From Chromobotia macracanthus (lineage: Eukaryota; Chordata; Actinopteri; Cypriniformes; Botiidae): DNA of 64,000 nucleotides. Positions 13,101-27,285 of the stretch are shown here, in pieces (the stretch's first letter is position 1; the number at the start of each line of letters is the position of its first letter). The notes below the pieces were generated by a model. It was not told where the DNA came from. It saw nothing but the letters and a program-made list of their open reading frames with translations, and made no database searches. The DNA is taken from positions 5,576,501 through 5,640,500 of the forward strand of contig JAZGTH010000008.1 of the NCBI GenBank assembly GCA_036877525.1, read 5' to 3'. The translations under genes were made by a program, and so were the position numbers.

Positions 13101-16100
13101 TCGGGCCGCATTCCAAAAATATCCTAAAACATATTTAGCAGCAATGTGGAAGCGGTTTGACATTTAGTCATTGGAGGAGGTGTGCAATTTAGAAGCCAAA
13201 TGGCCGATCACCCTTTAAAAAAATATGCACTGTGACAAATACGTACCTTTATGGATAAAATAATTATTCCTCAAAACAGCTGGGATAAAATTGCAAAGAG
13301 TTTTCTATTTGTCTTTTGTTTGTTAAAAGCAAATGAATGATAGATCAATAAACCAATAGCAGACAGTCTGACATGTACCCTAATAATCCAACATCCTTAG
13401 TCTTCCAAAACATACATATAATAAGATTCCAAAATAGTGTAACTTCAAAACAAAACTAAAAACATCATAAACATAAAGATCTCTTTTATCTGCTTCTCTC
13501 AATATGTAGCTGAATGAGTGACCAGAAGTGACCTTGGGAAGAAGGTCACTGAAGCTTCGGGCTAAGTGAACAGAAAGAACAGAAAATCAATCATAGTGGC
13601 ACGAGGGATCAATATCTGTAACAAAACACTGAGTTTCAGAGAGCGACGGGAGGGGGGGGTAAGAGAGAAAGAGAGACACGTCACACAGCCCTGCAATCTG
13701 CAGTAATTAGCTCATTGGGCAGACCCTCAAATCACCAAAGTTAGGCCACTATAAGAGACAGCCAAAGCCTGTGGCACACAAGACCTGAGACTGAAACAAA
13801 TGTGTCATGACTTACAGTCAAAACGCTCTCTTCCCATTGGCTGAATGTTACTTTTCTTTTCAGTAAACAGTCAGTCATTGATAGAGGAGCTCTAAAATGA
13901 GATCAGGGAAATTAGAGCTTCATAGACTCATTTTGGCACCTTCTCTAAATAGGGCACAAAACAGGGCCTGCAACTTTTACAAGTTTTTTTAACAAATGGT
14001 TGGTGAAAGGCTTGACCTTTAGAAAATGTTGTCCACTTTGCTAATGCTGTTAGCAAAATTAGTTTTAGAGAAAAGATTTCTTTGGATAAATATCATTTTG
14101 ATAGAATGTCTTATATTACAGTGACAATCCTTCTATTCTTCCTTGGACTGTCAAATTTGAGCAAGAGTTTTGTGGTCATAAAATAATCCACAGCAGGAAA
14201 TGGATCCATATTTCTAGCGGCTGGCATTTGAAAACCAGGCAGCGGTTCAGGGCTGTTAATCATAACTGACCTTGACCTTCAAACCTACATTGATCAGAAC
14301 ATCTAAAGGTGGAATAAAAAGACTCTTTCACTGTCGGAGGAAAAAGCCTCAGTGAAGAGTCTGTCCCATTCATTGGCTCTGACAATAGAATAAAAAGGCA
14401 GAGAAGAGCTCTCATTAAAGCTCATCACATATTGATTCATATTCACATTCGTGTCCGGAATGGAGCTGAATAAAATGAATGAGTAGACTGTAGTTATGAG
14501 TGTGACAGTATCTGTGTTTCATCAGGACAGAGAAAGACACTGGGGTACGTAAACCGCCCATGATGGAGCAAGAACATCTTGCATATGATTGGCAGATTCT
14601 ATAAATATGGCACACTTTGGTGTTCCATGATGAAGTCACGAAAATCCAAAATGTTTGTTTTTTGGTTGTGATAACTATTAGATTTGTTAAATAACTATTA
14701 TCTAGACTAAGATTAACCCAGCATAAAAAGATGCTACTTTTAAACTCATCAAAGCTTTGTACAGAGTGATATCTTTCAGTTATATTTGGAACCCAGTTAC
14801 TTGCAAACCTTGCTTGTCTGCCATAAATTCCCAATATTTCGTAACAGGATTGCAAAAATTGGCACTCTTATATAAAATCCAAAATCTGGATGATGACCTT
14901 TCTCTTTCACTCACAATTTGTTAAAAAAAAAAAAAACGTTTCAAGCCCTATTTTGTACCCTTTTATGGAAAGAGTTGATTATGTCACAAGGATAGGAACA
15001 TAAAAGAGAAGGCAAAGAGGGAATGAGAGAGAGAGAGAGAGAGGCAAAGACCTCCAAATCACTCAGCAGCAGAACTGAAGTGTATGCTCAGCAGGGCTAT
15101 TTTTAGTGTGAGGAAATGGGCAAAACTCAGGCAGGAACACTGCAGACAACAGAAAAAAATTATACGCTCTAATCTGCCATTACAATGCAGCTGATTGCTT
15201 TCTAAATGGAGATGACTCTATCTCTCCCTCTGTCTCAGTTCTGTCTCTGATGCATGGAAAGACAATTGTGTTTAATGCTACATTTGTTGCGCCAGTGTTC
15301 CTGGCTTAACGCTGCATTGCATATGCCTTGTGGAAAGCAATATATGAGTATGAATAACAGATGCTAGGGCATCTAGCAGCTGTGTTGGCTGCAGTAATAT
15401 GAGAACAGCATTGCATAAGCATCTAATGAGAAAATCGATCCCAGAATTCTTTTACTGGGATTGATCTATTTTGGTATGTTAAAATTCATATTCTTGCATA
15501 ACAACTATGGAATGTTTTTTATTGCTCCGCTCTACTGTATGTAAATGGAGATATATAAGAGCATACGTCTATTTATTATTACACAAAACTGCATAACACA
15601 AGTGCAATAAACAGGCCATGCACATGCAGTAAATCTCTATCTACATTTAATTAAGTGTTATTCAATGCCAGTGGAAGGTGCTTGATGGAATTAAACAGAA
15701 AAGCAACTGCACAAAAACGTTGCATCATTTCTTTGCATTGCAGAACACAGTGACTGTGTCTGTTCAATGATTTATGAAACAGGTGTTTGCAAGATACTTA
15801 CATAAACTAAAGTCAGAAGACTGTAAATGGTTCCCAAGTGTTAAACATTTTCAGCGGACCAAAATTATAAACATAAGTTAAACTCTGCCATTTTTTTTTA
15901 TCACAGTGTCAAAGTTATAATATGCAGTGAGAAGTTCATCTTTGTAAAGCAAATCTTATATTTAATTACTGAGGAAATTCAAGCTGAATCTTTGGAAATG
16001 AATTAAATTAAGTCGAAGTGACAGAAGTGACTGTGGCCAAGTGCATGGACTGACCAAAGAGGTTGTTAATAATAATGGAAAGGTTTTCCTTACTAACTTG

Positions 16101-18108
16101 TACACACACATAATCCATTGCCTTGGTTTTAGTGTGGATTATATCACTGCTCCAGGCTTCTCTTCAGTGCTAAACATTCTGACCAGCATTCATTAGTGCA
16201 TCCTGGCTAGCACAGGCAGTCGTGTCATTTGTTCTGTACCTCTCACAAGGATATAGGTCTTAATTACTCTAAAAATAGAAGCAGTAGCAGCAGCCAGTGT
16301 GACAGTTATAACAAACCAGCTCATTTCTCCCGAAAACATCCCAGATGCCTTCCTCCCTCAAAACAGTTCTCTGTCTCTCTCACTATTTTTCAAAGTCAAC
16401 AAAGACTTATAGGCTATAGGGATTACAATGTTGAAAAAACAAAGGCAGGTTATGCCGTGCTGATACGTAGTTAGCTTTTCTCAGACAGTGAAACAATTTA
16501 TGCTAAATATTGTTTAGTGTTTTGGTTATTTAAAAGAAACGGGACCTCTGTGCACAATGTGTTATGTAAATCAATAATGAAGACATTGCAATGTACATTT
16601 TTTGTCAATGTTCCCTCAAATGATGCTCATAATGAAATGGGCTTGTGCATCCTTCTGCTGCTATGGTTACCTCCTCCAATAAAGACATTTTCTGTTTGTG
16701 AGTACCTATTCACTGCCAAGTAAAAATACATGCTTGGATTTTTTCCGATACTTATTTTGGAATGCCTTAATTTTAGAACAGGCTTTAAATCTTTTGGCAC
16801 CTGTAGACCTGTAGCAGAGGCATGGGAACAGCTTACAGTGAGGATATTGGAGCACTTGAAGAACTCTCTCACTCTCGCTTATTATTTGTCCTTAGTCTAG
16901 AAATGTTCAAAAGTAAGGCCCCATATGTGTCATGTTAAAGCACCAAAGACCCAGAAGAACCTGTAAATTCATTTTTAATACTCTTTTTCCACCAGACGAT
17001 TGTTGTTATGCTATTTAAAAGGTTCCCCATCTTGAGCCGGTTAATTTCCCCCAGTTTTCTCACTGAATCTGTGCTCACTGACAACTCACAGAACACAAGT
17101 GCTCATAATAGCACAGCACACTTAATGGGTGTGAAAACTCACTCTGTCCTCAAGTTCTCGCCTTTTTGCTCCCTCTTGACACCATAATGTCAGAAAGGCT
17201 TTGTAAGGTCCCACTAAAGAGCTGTTTCACATGCTGTCTGCTCTATTCTCGAACCCTTTCCACAGCTGGGAATACGGTCCATTGTTTGACTTGGCCAACA
17301 TCACTTCTCTGTTGGAATGCTGAGCCAAAGGGGAGTCCATTGGTCACATGTGTTTGTTCTGTGATTCTAAGCATGCTGGGTCTTAAAACACTGGAGTATA
17401 ACTCTTAGCATTGACTTGGACCAGACTTTGATGTATTTCATCTTTGTTTTTTGCTACAAAAATTTGTTTTCACTTTTTTATTAAGAGGCCCAGTGAAGTG
17501 TGTGTGCTTCAGTGTTCATGGGCGAAATACTGGCCCTATGGGATGAATTCACCAAGAATGAATTGTGCCTGCCGACAGTGAGCATTATTTATATGCGCCT
17601 GTCTGTGCTGTTTTAGAACTCCATTCACTTAAGAATTATGCAAATCAGGTAACAGCATATACTTTACTGAGACTGTTCAGAATTGCTCCACTACTGCGAT
17701 CTGGATGCCTGAATTGACTCTTTTTCCCAAAAAACGCCTAAAGTGCACTCGACTAACACTGCAACTATAGATACACAGCCAGTAATAATGGTCTTTGCCA
17801 TCATTTGGTTATTATTTAATGATATTTAAATGATGGTTGTGTAAATTTCCTTCCATGAGCATTAAAAAATGTACACAACCATCTCTTAAAATAACTCTGT
17901 TTACTGCCTGCTTTCTGTAGGTGGTAATGTAATGTGATGTTAATTGTGACAAGCACACAGATTTTTGTAAATACGGCAAATCTTAAGAATTAAGGAGGTG
18001 TATAGATTGATGTGGTTAGTTAAAGAAACAGGTTTGGTAAATTCACCCCCAAGTGCCTTCTGTTTTACACGTATAACAAACAGTGATTGTGTGCACTGTG
18101 TGAAAGAT

Positions 18109-18140
18109 TTAAAGGAATAGTTCACCCGAAAAAGAAAAGT
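18109..18140 (+). mobile_element. Terminal fragment of a TTCACCC-family element
   Basis: TTAA followed by AGGAATAGTTCACCCGAAAA. A second weaker end (ACAGTTCATCCGAAAATGAA) lies at 18327-18346 in the same orientation, so these are two separate remnants rather than one element. Confidence 0.4.
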
Positions 18141-21100
18141 AGCTTTTAACTTTCTCAGGCCATCCAAGGTGTGGTGACTTTTTTATTCTATAGAACAGTA
18201 AAGATTCTTTAGCTGAAATTGTTGCAGTTGCTTTGGGAGTAAAAAAAAAAAGCAGATACAGGCACAACAAAATGAATTCCTGCAGCTCCTAACAATATAT
18301 TGAGGTCTTAAATATATTTAAATTTACAGTTCATCCGAAAATGAAAATTTGCTATTTAATCTTGACAGATCTAATAATGTCACGAAGTTTGTGAGGGAAA
18401 GGTATAGGAAATTATAAGACTGAATGTGAACAATGGAAGTCTATTAGATGTCCACACTAATATTGTGAAATAAACCTCTGTGTGTGCAGGTAATATTCTT
18501 GTAACAACAAATTGTTGTTGCAGCTGTAAAGCCCTTTTGTTATAATGTCAAAACTGTCCATGCTTGTTTTTCAGCTATAAATAGCTTTTCAGACACCTTT
18601 GTCAGTATTATGTTACCCAAACAGCCCAAACAGCAATGCACCATGTATGGTATTATTGTCATAAACTGTGACATTGAAAACACATTTTTGCACAAATCTA
18701 AGCCCCATGATGTCACACCTAAATAGCAAACAATGCGGAAACATGCTAAATTACCCAGATGGGCCAAAGGAAAATGCTGAATGCCAAAAATGCTATAGAC
18801 AGTGAACATATTACTCATCTGACCATGCTTTAAAAGCAGAGGCTGATTTGAAACTGTAACTGCTGCACAAATATGCAAGCTGGCAAAACCTAATAGCATG
18901 TTCTGGAATGAGAGCCAAACCATTTACATCCTGCTGAAAAATGCATGCAAATTCTTATCATATCTGGCAAAAGAATAAGAGTTCATTGTTCAAGGTGGAT
19001 TTTTTTCTTTGGTTGGTTTCTAGTGCATATATTTATGTGTATTTAGTTAGTGATTATAATTCTGTCGGTGGGTGGATGTGGTGTTTATGTAATGACAATC
19101 TGAAAGATTTCAAAATGAATCAAGCAAGAAAAACTATGATAATGAATCAATTCCAAATATGATCAACAGGGGAACTGAATTGGTGCCTTATGAACATCTA
19201 TGCTCCTATCCCAACTGTATATACAGACAAAGCTAGAGCAAGCCATTTGTAGGTTAAATCATTGTAAAATATAAACACTGTGATACTATCAAAACACTGC
19301 TCATTGTTTCTTTAAAAACAAAATGTGAACAAGCATCCCTACCAGTCGAACACAGAAATATTTGGCATGAGTGTGAGCGGGGCTAACTAATTATTGACCA
19401 ATACCAAATGGGGAGTTATTTTTGCAGTTTTATTTGGTTATGCCAGTAACAGAGAAATTACACTTCTCTTTCATCTTGCAGCTAATCAGTTGAGTGTATA
19501 TCTTTGATCATCAGCTAACCAACTTCCATTATGCCTTAGTCAAAGAGAGATTCTGTCCTGATGCAGTAATTTAGCTCTTAATATATGCAGTATGTTAGAA
19601 TAAATCCAGGTAATTTCAGGCTGCGCTTTGCCTGTTAGACAGTAGCGGGTCTGATTAATGCTCAGAACAGGTCCTTGGTGTCTGAGAGATGGCCTCTTGG
19701 TTTTATTCTGCGCCCCAGGCACCGACAATGATAAGTTTCTACAGGAAATCATTCAGCTTATGTGCTTTAAAATAGTAGGTGGCTAATGACTATTTTAAGA
19801 CACCGATGCACAGGGGGCCTTCAGCATTTGCAAGGTGGAAAAAGAACGTTACCATATTAAACATGTAAAATATGACTCCTAAGGAGTGCAGTCTGGCAAA
19901 CCATCAGTGACAATTAAACATGCAGTTGGTATAATAAAAGAGAAGCCTGATCAAACAAGCCAAAGCTTTGAGTATTCATTACCTTTCACACTGTTCAGTA
20001 CAGTTCACTCTGACAGTAATGTTCTAAAAGTGTTTTTGTGGGGAAAGATCTTGCCAAAACAACCTAGTTATTATATATGTTATTATATTTGCAAGTATGT
20101 CAAGAGGGCAATCTTCAGGTCTTTTGTGTCACCACTTTTTTGTTTACCTTTTACAATCTTCCACAGACCCATGTCCTTATCACCAAATCAGTAATGTATA
20201 TAATTTATAATTTAACCATTATTTAAAAAGGCCATTATTACATCAAACATACAAATTATTTTAAAATTGTACCTTTAGTTTTATAGAAATAACAGAAATC
20301 TATAGAAATCTATCGGCTTGCATACACAGTGCATACAGGATATGCAGACCCCCGTTGGGAGTCACTGATGTAGACAAATATAAACTAGCAAGGAAAGAGT
20401 AAAACAATTAAAAAGTGTCTGAAACATGGAAAGTGAAGTAATTGCATCCTAATGTTATGCGTTTTGATGGTGATGTCTGGAGAAAACACAAAAGGAAAAT
20501 ATTACTTCATTTCAGCATGACTAATTTGATCGTACTCAAGTTTACTTGGCAAACAATAATGTTTTGAAAACATGAAAGAAGAGAATATTTGATTTAACAT
20601 CAGTTACAGAGGCCATTGGTATTCACACAAACTCATATAGCCATTAACAACTGCAGCAACAGACTCATCAATGTCCTCACAGAGTTAAGCCCAAGTATCC
20701 CTGAGGACCATTGTGCAGACATCACAAGGTTATTCAATATTCTGTCTTTAGCTCTCTCTCTCTTTCTCACATCAGCCCAAGGCCCTGCTAAAACAATCAA
20801 GCACGTGATGTAGGTTTTGCCAAATGTAGAGGAGCGCTTCATTCCCACAGTTCTAGTGCTTTAATAGTGGTTCAGTGTAAGTCAAATACCTCCCCTTGTC
20901 TGTATTACTGCAGCACACCCGCTCCATCGAAAGCCACAGTGGTTTGGCTCACTGTGGCTTTTTTCCACTCTTGTTAAATCTTATATTAAGCCTCCTTGTT
21001 TTCACCAAATACGAAGGATAATTTAGTGGAACCAGCCTCTTAAAACATTTTTAACCGAAGATTGAGGAAAAATGACTTCTTGGAGAGATACAGTATATGT

Positions 21101-21454
21101 GCTGTTTCATTCCCACAGATATTCATTTTGTTGGTACAGTAGGTGTGTAAAAAATGTAAAGGGCAGCTAACACCACTGGGGCCTTTTACTCCAGAAGATG
21201 TTAAAAACATCCAGAAAAAGCCAGCATATATATGATTACACAGCATATTAGACCTTCATTACATCTGAAAACATTCCTGGGGGATTGTAATGTGGTATTA
21301 TATAATCGAGAATGTGCCTTGAATGACAGACTAAGGTAACATTATCATGCTTGGTTAGGGATTTTTCTGCAAAAGTTGCTAAATACCCAATGAGATACCC
21401 CAGATCTCTAAAGTGGCAGGACTTCCTCTTTGAGTGGGCCAAATAGTGTATGAC

Positions 21455-21625
21455 CAAAATGGCTGTATGAAGCCATTTAGCAGATGCTGTTATATAAACT
21501 AACCTGGGGTTAAGTGCCTTGCTCAAGGGCACAATGATGATAGTTTATGGATCGCCCTTTCAAGGGTTCAAGTCTATAACCTCTCAGTTACTAGCCCATA
21601 TATTTAACTACTATAGCACAGCACC
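21455..21625 (-). mobile_element. tRNA-derived SINE, strongly decayed
   Basis: The + strand carries 'CATTTAGCAGATGCTGTTAT', 'GGGGTTAAGTGCCTTGCTCA' and 'AGGGCAC', which are hallmarks of fish SINE bodies. It ends in 'TTTAACTACTATAGCACAGC', the reverse of a tRNA-like box A. The box B region (AGGGTTCAAGTC on +) is recognisable but altered. Confidence 0.5.
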
Positions 21626-21803
21626 TCAATGTATGCTATAAATGTTGATCCTGCTACAAGCTTTCTCAACCTGAGCATCGGTTCTCAAGGTTTATATGTG
21701 GCTTCTGAAAACCATCAGCCTACACTATAAAAAGTCTTCTTTAAACAATGGTAGCCTATAACTGTATTTTTTAGTTTAACTTAAGTAAATGTCTTACATG
21801 TGC

Positions 21804-22117
21804 TTAAAGGAATAGTTCACCCAAAACCGAAAATGATCTCACAATATAATAACCCTCAATGATATGTCATGTATCCATGTAAACAAACATCAGAGCCTAA
21901 ATTCAAACATGGCGCCATGTTGATAACTTCGAACCTCATTGGTTCTAATCTGTCTTGTAACTAATATGCATGTTTCATCACAAAGCTGAAAAGAGCCAGG
22001 ATATTATTCAAAATAACTCTGATTCTGTTCAGCTGAAAGAAGGTCATATACACCTAGAAGAACTTGAGGGTGAGTAAATTAAGAGAATTTTCATTTTTGG
22101 GTAAACTATTTCTTTAA
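21804..22117 (+). mobile_element. Complete short inverted-repeat element (MITE-like) with TTAA flanks
   Basis: Terminal inverted repeats AGGAATAGTTCACCCAAAA (from 21808) and its counterpart TTTTGGGTAAACTATTTCT (ending at 22113) differ at about two positions and are flanked by TTAA on both sides. The inner arms also pair: 'GAAAATGATCTCAC' near the left end and 'GAGGGTGAGTAAATT' near the right. There is no coding capacity. The TTAA target fits a piggyBac-type transposase, but that is inference. Confidence 0.75.
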
Positions 22118-25100
22118 AATATCAAGTAATGTTGCTTAATATAAACATGTGCTTGTTGCAATGATGTACTTGTTACAAAGAAGACTTCTTTAGTAGTATC
22201 CACTTTTAGTATCCACTATTTTTTTATACTGTTTATGACAAATTAACATATGGAGACTTGTTATTTTAAACTCACTATTACTAAACTAACTATTTTAAAC
22301 TGACTAAAAAAATAGACAAACAAACAAACAAACCCCAACACCTTATTCATGAAATAAACTAAGGGTAACAATTTACTAACCGATTTTAATATAAGGAAAC
22401 AGGTTGTCCTGACATGGCAAGACAACACAATACAAAAAAAAAAAACAAACATACTTGACAGATTCATTAGGACTTTCAAAATAGTATGTGAAGAGCATTT
22501 TGTATGGCATTTGTTACAGGAACTGATTGGATGTTAAGTAGCAGTTTGTACAACGTTCTTTGAAGACCACATATATTGCACAGGAAATGAATGCATGCTT
22601 TTGTGTCTGAGTATTTAAAGTATGAGCTGTTCTTTTGCAGCCTAGTCTTTTCATTTTTATATAACGAAGATAAACAATGGTCTCAAAGAATCATAACTTT
22701 TGTTTAAAAGCAAATAATTTTACCAGACACACATTTCAATTTCTGTTAAAATAACATTCATACTATTGCGTTAATCCACTGACAGACAGAAGTTTGAAAT
22801 GGTATGCCGTATTAAAATTCATCAGTACTGGGACAATCAAAAACATGCAAGGAACACAATACAAACCTACACACTCATCACAGAGGCCTTAAAGCTGAAA
22901 TAAACTGTCTCTGCTACAAAAATCATCAATTTCATCTAACCTCAATTTTAAGCACAAGAAGTTGTGCAACACACTGAAAGTCATCAGTGATTTAATAACT
23001 GTACCGCTATGAATTGAGCTGAAAATATGAGGTGTGTTTGCAATAGAAAGTTTGGCAAAAAATCCATTTTGGGAAATGAGCAATGTTACAATATTGTATT
23101 AAAAGTAACAAATGATGTTGCATAATTCATTTTTATGCAAAATAACATTAACTTTTGCATGACCAAATTTTATTTTGTCCTATACAACTACTGTGTACAA
23201 TATTTATTCTAATTTACCAGCAGTAGTTAAAGTTTTTGAAATATTATTCTTGCAGTGGGCTAAAAGAAAATTACATCATGTTTGCACTGTCACTGATAAA
23301 CATCTTTTCTGTGTCAGTATTAAAAACACTATGAAGCAAAATGTAATGCGTGTTATTTAAATGAAAAATAACTTTATGTTTAACATTATGTTGTACCTTT
23401 AACAGGTAACTTATTGTTTACTTGTTATCGGCAACATATTACCCAGCACACTTCCTCATTGGAACCTCATTAAAACTCAGATTCACCTTGTGGCTCCATA
23501 ACCTTTAGCCAAATAGGATGTTTCATTGCATTACATCAGTTATACCTTTTGATTTACAGCCAAACTGGTTATTGATAGTTCTGCAGGGGAGTGAGATGGA
23601 TGCTTTTGAACTGCAGGGAACACAGGGTGAGTCCAACTGAGTGTTTGAACGTCTCACACACACAATATCTCATAGATCAGAGACCGCCCACCTCCAGGGG
23701 ACTTCCTACAGAGAAAGGAGAGGATATATGTCCCCTGATAAAGGAGTTTTTCAGGACGGCATTGACACACTTTCATTCTCACACATTCTGTACCTGTCTG
23801 CTTGTGGCCTCTCCTTTCTCATCCCCCTACAGATGGTAGACACCCAGATGCTGATTAACCTGATCCAAGGGGTGTCTTATAAACTGCCGGACCTGCCATA
23901 GAGGTCTTCACAAGAAGTTAGCAGAACCTTGGGCTGTGGGGGCTGTGCACTTTGTTTTAAGAAGCATTGAGGATCAATTGCTCATTTTCAATTCAATTCA
24001 AAACTGATGTAAATGATAACATTAAAATGGTTTCTGATTAGTTGCTGATACCATTACGATAATGTCCACAAATCTTTTGAACTATAATTTCATTAGCAGA
24101 CAGATTTTTTTAAAGATTTTTTGGAGAAACATAAAGCAAAACATTTGCTTTAACTAAAATTTAACTAAGATCACAGAGCTAAAAATAAAATGTTCCTTTG
24201 GTTTTTTCATTACTAGCTGCAGTAACTGCAGTTTAATATTAGCTTTCAACTGAGAATGATGTTTGCTGTTCTGAAAGCTGTGTTTGCTACAATCACCACA
24301 TTAAATAGAAATATTTTTATCCTGACACTGTTTGGCATCAGGATATTACCTCAACGGCTGACACCTCTTATTTTATTACACGTGAGAAAATGCCAAAGAG
24401 TGATGAAATACGACACATATAATGAGGTAAGAAAAAGACAAGGAAGATCTAAACTAAACAGAAACCTGTTATTATTGAAGAGATGAAGAAATCAAATGCG
24501 ACATCATTCTCCCTATAAAGAGACATTATTACACACCACACATAGAAATATGGGTATGGAATGTATGTCTCATGTTCACAATATTTTACAGGAAATTCTG
24601 CTATTATTTATCATGTTGACTCACTTTTCTCTGTGGAAGAATTCTTCCGGAAAGAATACTGGGGCTGCCAATGACCAAAGAAAAGCACCATAAAAGGATT
24701 ATTAAAAGTTCACATGACTCATATCTTCTGAAAGTCATTCTTAGGTTTTGCTCTTTTTCTTACATAAAGCTATTATGTGATGTCACCTATCATTCCAGAC
24801 ATCATTTCCAGGATATTATTCGAAGAACAAAAAATATGTGCGTTCCATGGAAGAAACAAAACCATACAGGCTTTCATACGCAATTTTTGGATGAATAACT
24901 CTGGGTGAAGAAACATAAGGATCACCTACTTCAAATGCTGTTAGGAAGGAACATCCCTCAGAGAATTCAGAATTGGGGGACAGTGGTGTAGAGTCTGGGA
25001 CTCTGCATGCATGCGCTGATGCAGTGATATAATTGCACATGGCAGATCCAGGGCATTTTCCCTGCTATCATAAAAGAGCTTTGAATGATATTGATCCTGC

Positions 25101-26954
25101 TGTGTTCTTTTACTCGACTCTCAGAGAACAGAACACCATGGGAACCAACAGTCTACAATGAAGAACAGAAGAATCCATCCTTCTCTGTGCTTGGACTGTT
25201 ATCATTGCTGTTTTGGTCTAAATGACATGACTCATGACATATTGGTACCTTCTCAAGTTGAAGAGCGCTTGGCCATTTTGTGGCACAGTCCTTTAGCAAA
25301 TAGCTCTCAAGAGATAAAACACAGTTAGGAACCAGAATTGGGATAAAGAATCTTACTGGTTCGGCTGAACAATGACATAACTGACAGTGCAGTATTTGTT
25401 TATAGGTCTTACCCATAAGTTTAAAAATGTATTTTATCATTCTAATTCATGTAGTTCAGTGTCTTTGTCATCACAAGCTCTATTGGCAGTAGCTGTGCAA
25501 TGAGATAAAACAGCATCACGTTGCAAGGAGCAGTTGAGTGCCTCCAGTGTAAACAGCTTTGCCGATTACAATAGGAGTGACCTAATTTTGTTTTCATTTG
25601 CATTTGAGTGGTTGTATCCCCGGCCTCTGATACTAACAGTTCCTTGTTTAACACCAGCAAGTGGGTTTTTTTATTTTTTTTGGCCTAGTACTGTCTTTTC
25701 TTCGACAGAAACACTCGGAACAGTTTCAGATGGAGGTTTGGATGTGGAAATGGGGCTATCTGTCTCTTCTGAGGTCACCATAAGCCTCCTGTCACTGCTG
25801 CTGAAGTCTGACAGCTAATTATGGTTATGCAATCAGTGTGGCGCAGCACTGCTGCTAACGCACAAGAGCATTATAACTTTAAATCTCTCACAGGAAATGT
25901 CTTTGGTTTTAATATTCACAGCACAAAGTCTCAAAATCCACAGAGATTTCATGAGGAGTTTGGTTTACATCAAGAATATTGATCAATCCACAGTCAGAAG
26001 CAGGACATACAGTTGAAGCTCTGCCATGAATGTGGGAGACTCTACTACACATGCAAGCGTCAGTATTTGTTCAATCAAAACCACGGCATTTGGTTGCAGT
26101 TCGGCATGAAGAGTTGTGCATCTCTGGAGACAGACTTGCAAGAAGGAAGATCTGTAGATCTGTTGGGGAAACTGAGTTTTATCCTGTCTCTCTCGCTCCC
26201 TCACTCTCTCTGTTCCCTCACTTCCTCCAGGGTTTCTGTCAATTACTCAGACATTTAATCACCCCTCTGCTGCATGGACGTGTCCTTACATTACACCAAG
26301 TGCTGGCTGGCAAAGTCAGCTATAAATAACCCACCACTGGGTGCTAAGGGCCATAACAGCACAGCTCACTGGCTCTGGGCATTTAGAGGGGCAGAGTTAC
26401 ACTGGAAATATAGAACACAAGCAGTACATCTATAGTTGTTGTCCCATCTAAATCCTGTCAGCGAATATCAATAAAGTTGCCATTCAGATCTTTTGGAAAT
26501 AATAGTGTGGGCTTTTGGAAAAGCAAACAATCTTTGATTTGTTATAGGGGCCTGCAATGGTTTACAGTGAGTTTTATTTAAGACAAAAACTATGACTCAG
26601 GACCAACTCATTTTAACTGTAGGAATGTTGAGGATATTAAAAATTTTCAGCCAACCTTAAAATGTCACATGAAGTCATGTTTTTTCAAAGTGACCTACAA
26701 AAAAAGAGCATCATAGGCAACAGCCAACAATAATTATGGTAGTGCACAAAGCCAACAATCCTCAAAGTAATGCAATTTTTGACCAACAATACACACAGTT
26801 TCGCAAAAAGCCAAGAGTACTCACAGAACAACAATGAGCCAGTTGAACGCACAGTACTGCAATGAACGAAAAATACTCACAATAAGTACTTGTTTGCTAT
26901 TAACACTTTAATGTGGAGCACTTGAAAGCTTTGTATAACCTGAGTAACTGATGA

Positions 26955-27285
<331 letters not shown>

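Larger units (their letters stand above)
1..20000. other. Non-coding stretch
   Basis: Begins in a short CA run (1-21). No recognisable exon on either strand. Contains the listed foldback and TTCACCC-family remnants, GT, GA and polypurine tracts, and otherwise AT-rich unique-looking sequence. The longest open frame (146 residues, - strand, 14415-14855) has no recognisable domain and starts in repetitive-looking, low-complexity-free sequence; it is treated as chance. Confidence 0.7.

Noticed and set aside
14415..14855. 146-residue open frame, - strand, the longest outside the genes and minisatellite
   Set aside because: No recognisable domain and no splice or promoter context. One frame of this length is not surprising in 64 kb on six frames.
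23591..23901. Possible small gene with MDAFELQGTQ and, after an acceptor, MVDTQMLINLIQGVSYKLPDLP
   Set aside because: Joining the two pieces at the visible GT and AG gives a frame shift with an early stop, and neither peptide is recognisable.
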